Source of the DNA: Aliagarivorans taiwanensis DSM 22990
GTDB lineage: Bacteria > Pseudomonadota > Gammaproteobacteria > Enterobacterales > Celerinatantimonadaceae
Assembly (NCBI RefSeq): GCF_000429505.1
Contig: NZ_AUBZ01000005.1
Coordinates: 62,001 to 126,000 of the forward strand
Direction: 5' to 3'
Length of the DNA: 64,000 bases
Both the position numbers and the translations under genes were made by a program. This document shows positions 63,359-64,000 of the stretch, piece by piece. How positions within the stretch are numbered: position 1 is the first letter of the stretch; every line of letters begins with the position of its first letter. The notes beneath the pieces are model-generated. The model was not told the origin of the DNA. It saw only the letters and a list, made by a program, of their open reading frames with translations, and made no database searches.

Positions 63359-64000
63359 CTAGCAACCGATCTGGAGTATGGTACACCCCAGACCGCGTGC
63401 ATTGATCCATTGGCGCTCAAAGTGAGTCAAGAAGCCCCCAATGGTAAGCCAAAGGATTAACAGGCCGAACAGCATGCTCACTGCAAAGCCGATACTGAAG
63501 ATATTTAACTGCGGCGCAGCCCGAGTCATGATCCCGAAGGAAAAGTTAACCAGCAACATGGCAACAATCGAAGACATTGCCATCGCCAGCGCTGCCAAAA
63601 ACAGCTGTGAATACCATCCGGCCAAGAGTTGGAAGTCCATGGCTCCCAAGCCTTCCATACCAATAGGAATGGACTCAAAGCTCATGGCCAACAAGGTAAT
63701 CAACTGCAGGTGGCCATCGATAACCAGGAACAGTAAGGTTGCCAGCAGCAAGTAGAACTGACCGACAACGGGAGTGCTTTGGCCGCTGCTCGGGTCCACC
63801 ATCGAGGCAAAACCTAAGCTGGTCTGCATCGCCAGTACCTGGCCTGCCACCACAAAGGTCTGCATCAGCAGCTGGCTGACAAAACCAAGCGCGCCACCGA
63901 TAACCACTTGTTGCAGCACCACGATCACCGACTGGAAAGAGAACAGCGGAATGCCCTCTACAGGCGGTAGCACCGGCACTACCGCAAAGGTTAGCGCCGC
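63359..64000 (-). CDS. fliR: Flagellar type III export protein FliR (5' end outside window)
   Basis: The open frame reaches the right edge, so the N-terminal 45-50 residues are missing. The visible 213 codons encode membrane segments with VIVVLQQVVIGGALGFVSQLL, LQTFVVAGQVLAMQTSLGFASMVDPSSG and NFSFGIMTRAAPQLNIFSIGF, which are typical FliR blocks. FliR, with FliP and FliQ, forms the export channel. It would be at the end of the fli operon before flhB. Confidence 0.93.
   Translation of the reverse strand, partial: AALTFAVVPVLPPVEGIPLFSFQSVIVVLQQVVIGGALGFVSQLLMQTFVVAGQVLAMQTSLGFASMVDPSSGQSTPVVGQFYLLLATLLFLVIDGHLQLITLLAMSFESIPIGMEGLGAMDFQLLAGWYSQLFLAALAMAMSSIVAMLLVNFSFGIMTRAAPQLNIFSIGFAVSMLFGLLILWLTIGGFLTHFERQWINARGLGCTILQIGC

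Noticed and set aside
1-64000. tRNA, rRNA, CRISPR arrays, phage or intact insertion sequences
   Set aside because: None recognised on either strand; only the MITE-like element at 19582-19844 resembles a mobile sequence.

Overview
This window comes from the chromosome of a motile, respiratory marine-type gammaproteobacterium of the Alteromonadales/Vibrionales sphere (Shewanella, Ferrimonas and Psychromonadaceae are the closest in style). The reasons are a polar-flagellum gene order with sigma-54 and sigma-28 promoters, the chain flhA-flhF-flhG-fliA-cheYZAB-parC-parP-cheW-DUF2802-ccmABCDEFGHI, a torECAD trimethylamine N-oxide (TMAO) respiration operon and a proton-translocating transhydrogenase. 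The genus cannot be fixed from sequence alone. No tRNA, rRNA, CRISPR array, phage or intact transposase was seen.

Layout. (1) 1-7714: flagellar rod and hook genes flgBCDE and flgFG (minus strand, split by a terminator and a second sigma-54 promoter), cheR and cheV, and divergently flgA-flgM-flgN, with a near-perfect FliA promoter before flgM. (2) 7728-9302: an RsuA/RluF-type pseudouridine synthase with a long basic tail and a small DUF2845 protein. (3) 9388-19260: a minus-strand operon of an ABC transporter, two DUF1989 proteins, a 'urea' carboxylase and allophanate hydrolase. A guanidine-I (ykkC) riboswitch stands at its head and a guanidine-II (mini-ykkC) riboswitch stands inside it just before the carboxylase. 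It is therefore read as a guanidine, not urea, uptake and nitrogen-assimilation operon. (4) 19582-19844: a MITE-like element with about 32-bp terminal inverted repeats and two internal hairpins. (5) 19894-23888: a small membrane protein, a lipoprotein, and pntAB. (6) 24589-29120: torE, torC, torA, torD. (7) 29174-31281: a FliA-controlled small motility protein, a small membrane protein, ppiC and an isolated rfbB. (8) 31467-39810: ugd, then a sulfate-activation block (cysD, cysN, SLC13 permease, cysC) ending in a DHH phosphoesterase that may recycle PAP, and a WecA-type transferase. (9) 40146-42160: an RssB-like response regulator and an MlaA homologue without a lipobox. (10) 42213-49256: the complete System I cytochrome c maturation operon, needed by the multihaem TorC. 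(11) 49445-64000: chemotaxis and flagellar regulation/export genes from DUF2802 and cheW back to flhB and a fliR cut by the window edge.

How it fits together. Sigma-54 sites precede flgB, flgF, flgA and flhA, and sigma-28 sites precede flgM, an orphan motility gene and possibly parC, which is the tiered logic of a polar flagellum. The parC-parP-cheA set suggests chemosensory arrays placed at the cell pole; cheA carries a three-fold repeated acidic motif in its linker. Ccm, tor and pnt genes serve anaerobic respiration and redox balance. The guanidine operon is the most distinctive system here because two unrelated classes of guanidine aptamer appear to act at two levels of one operon.
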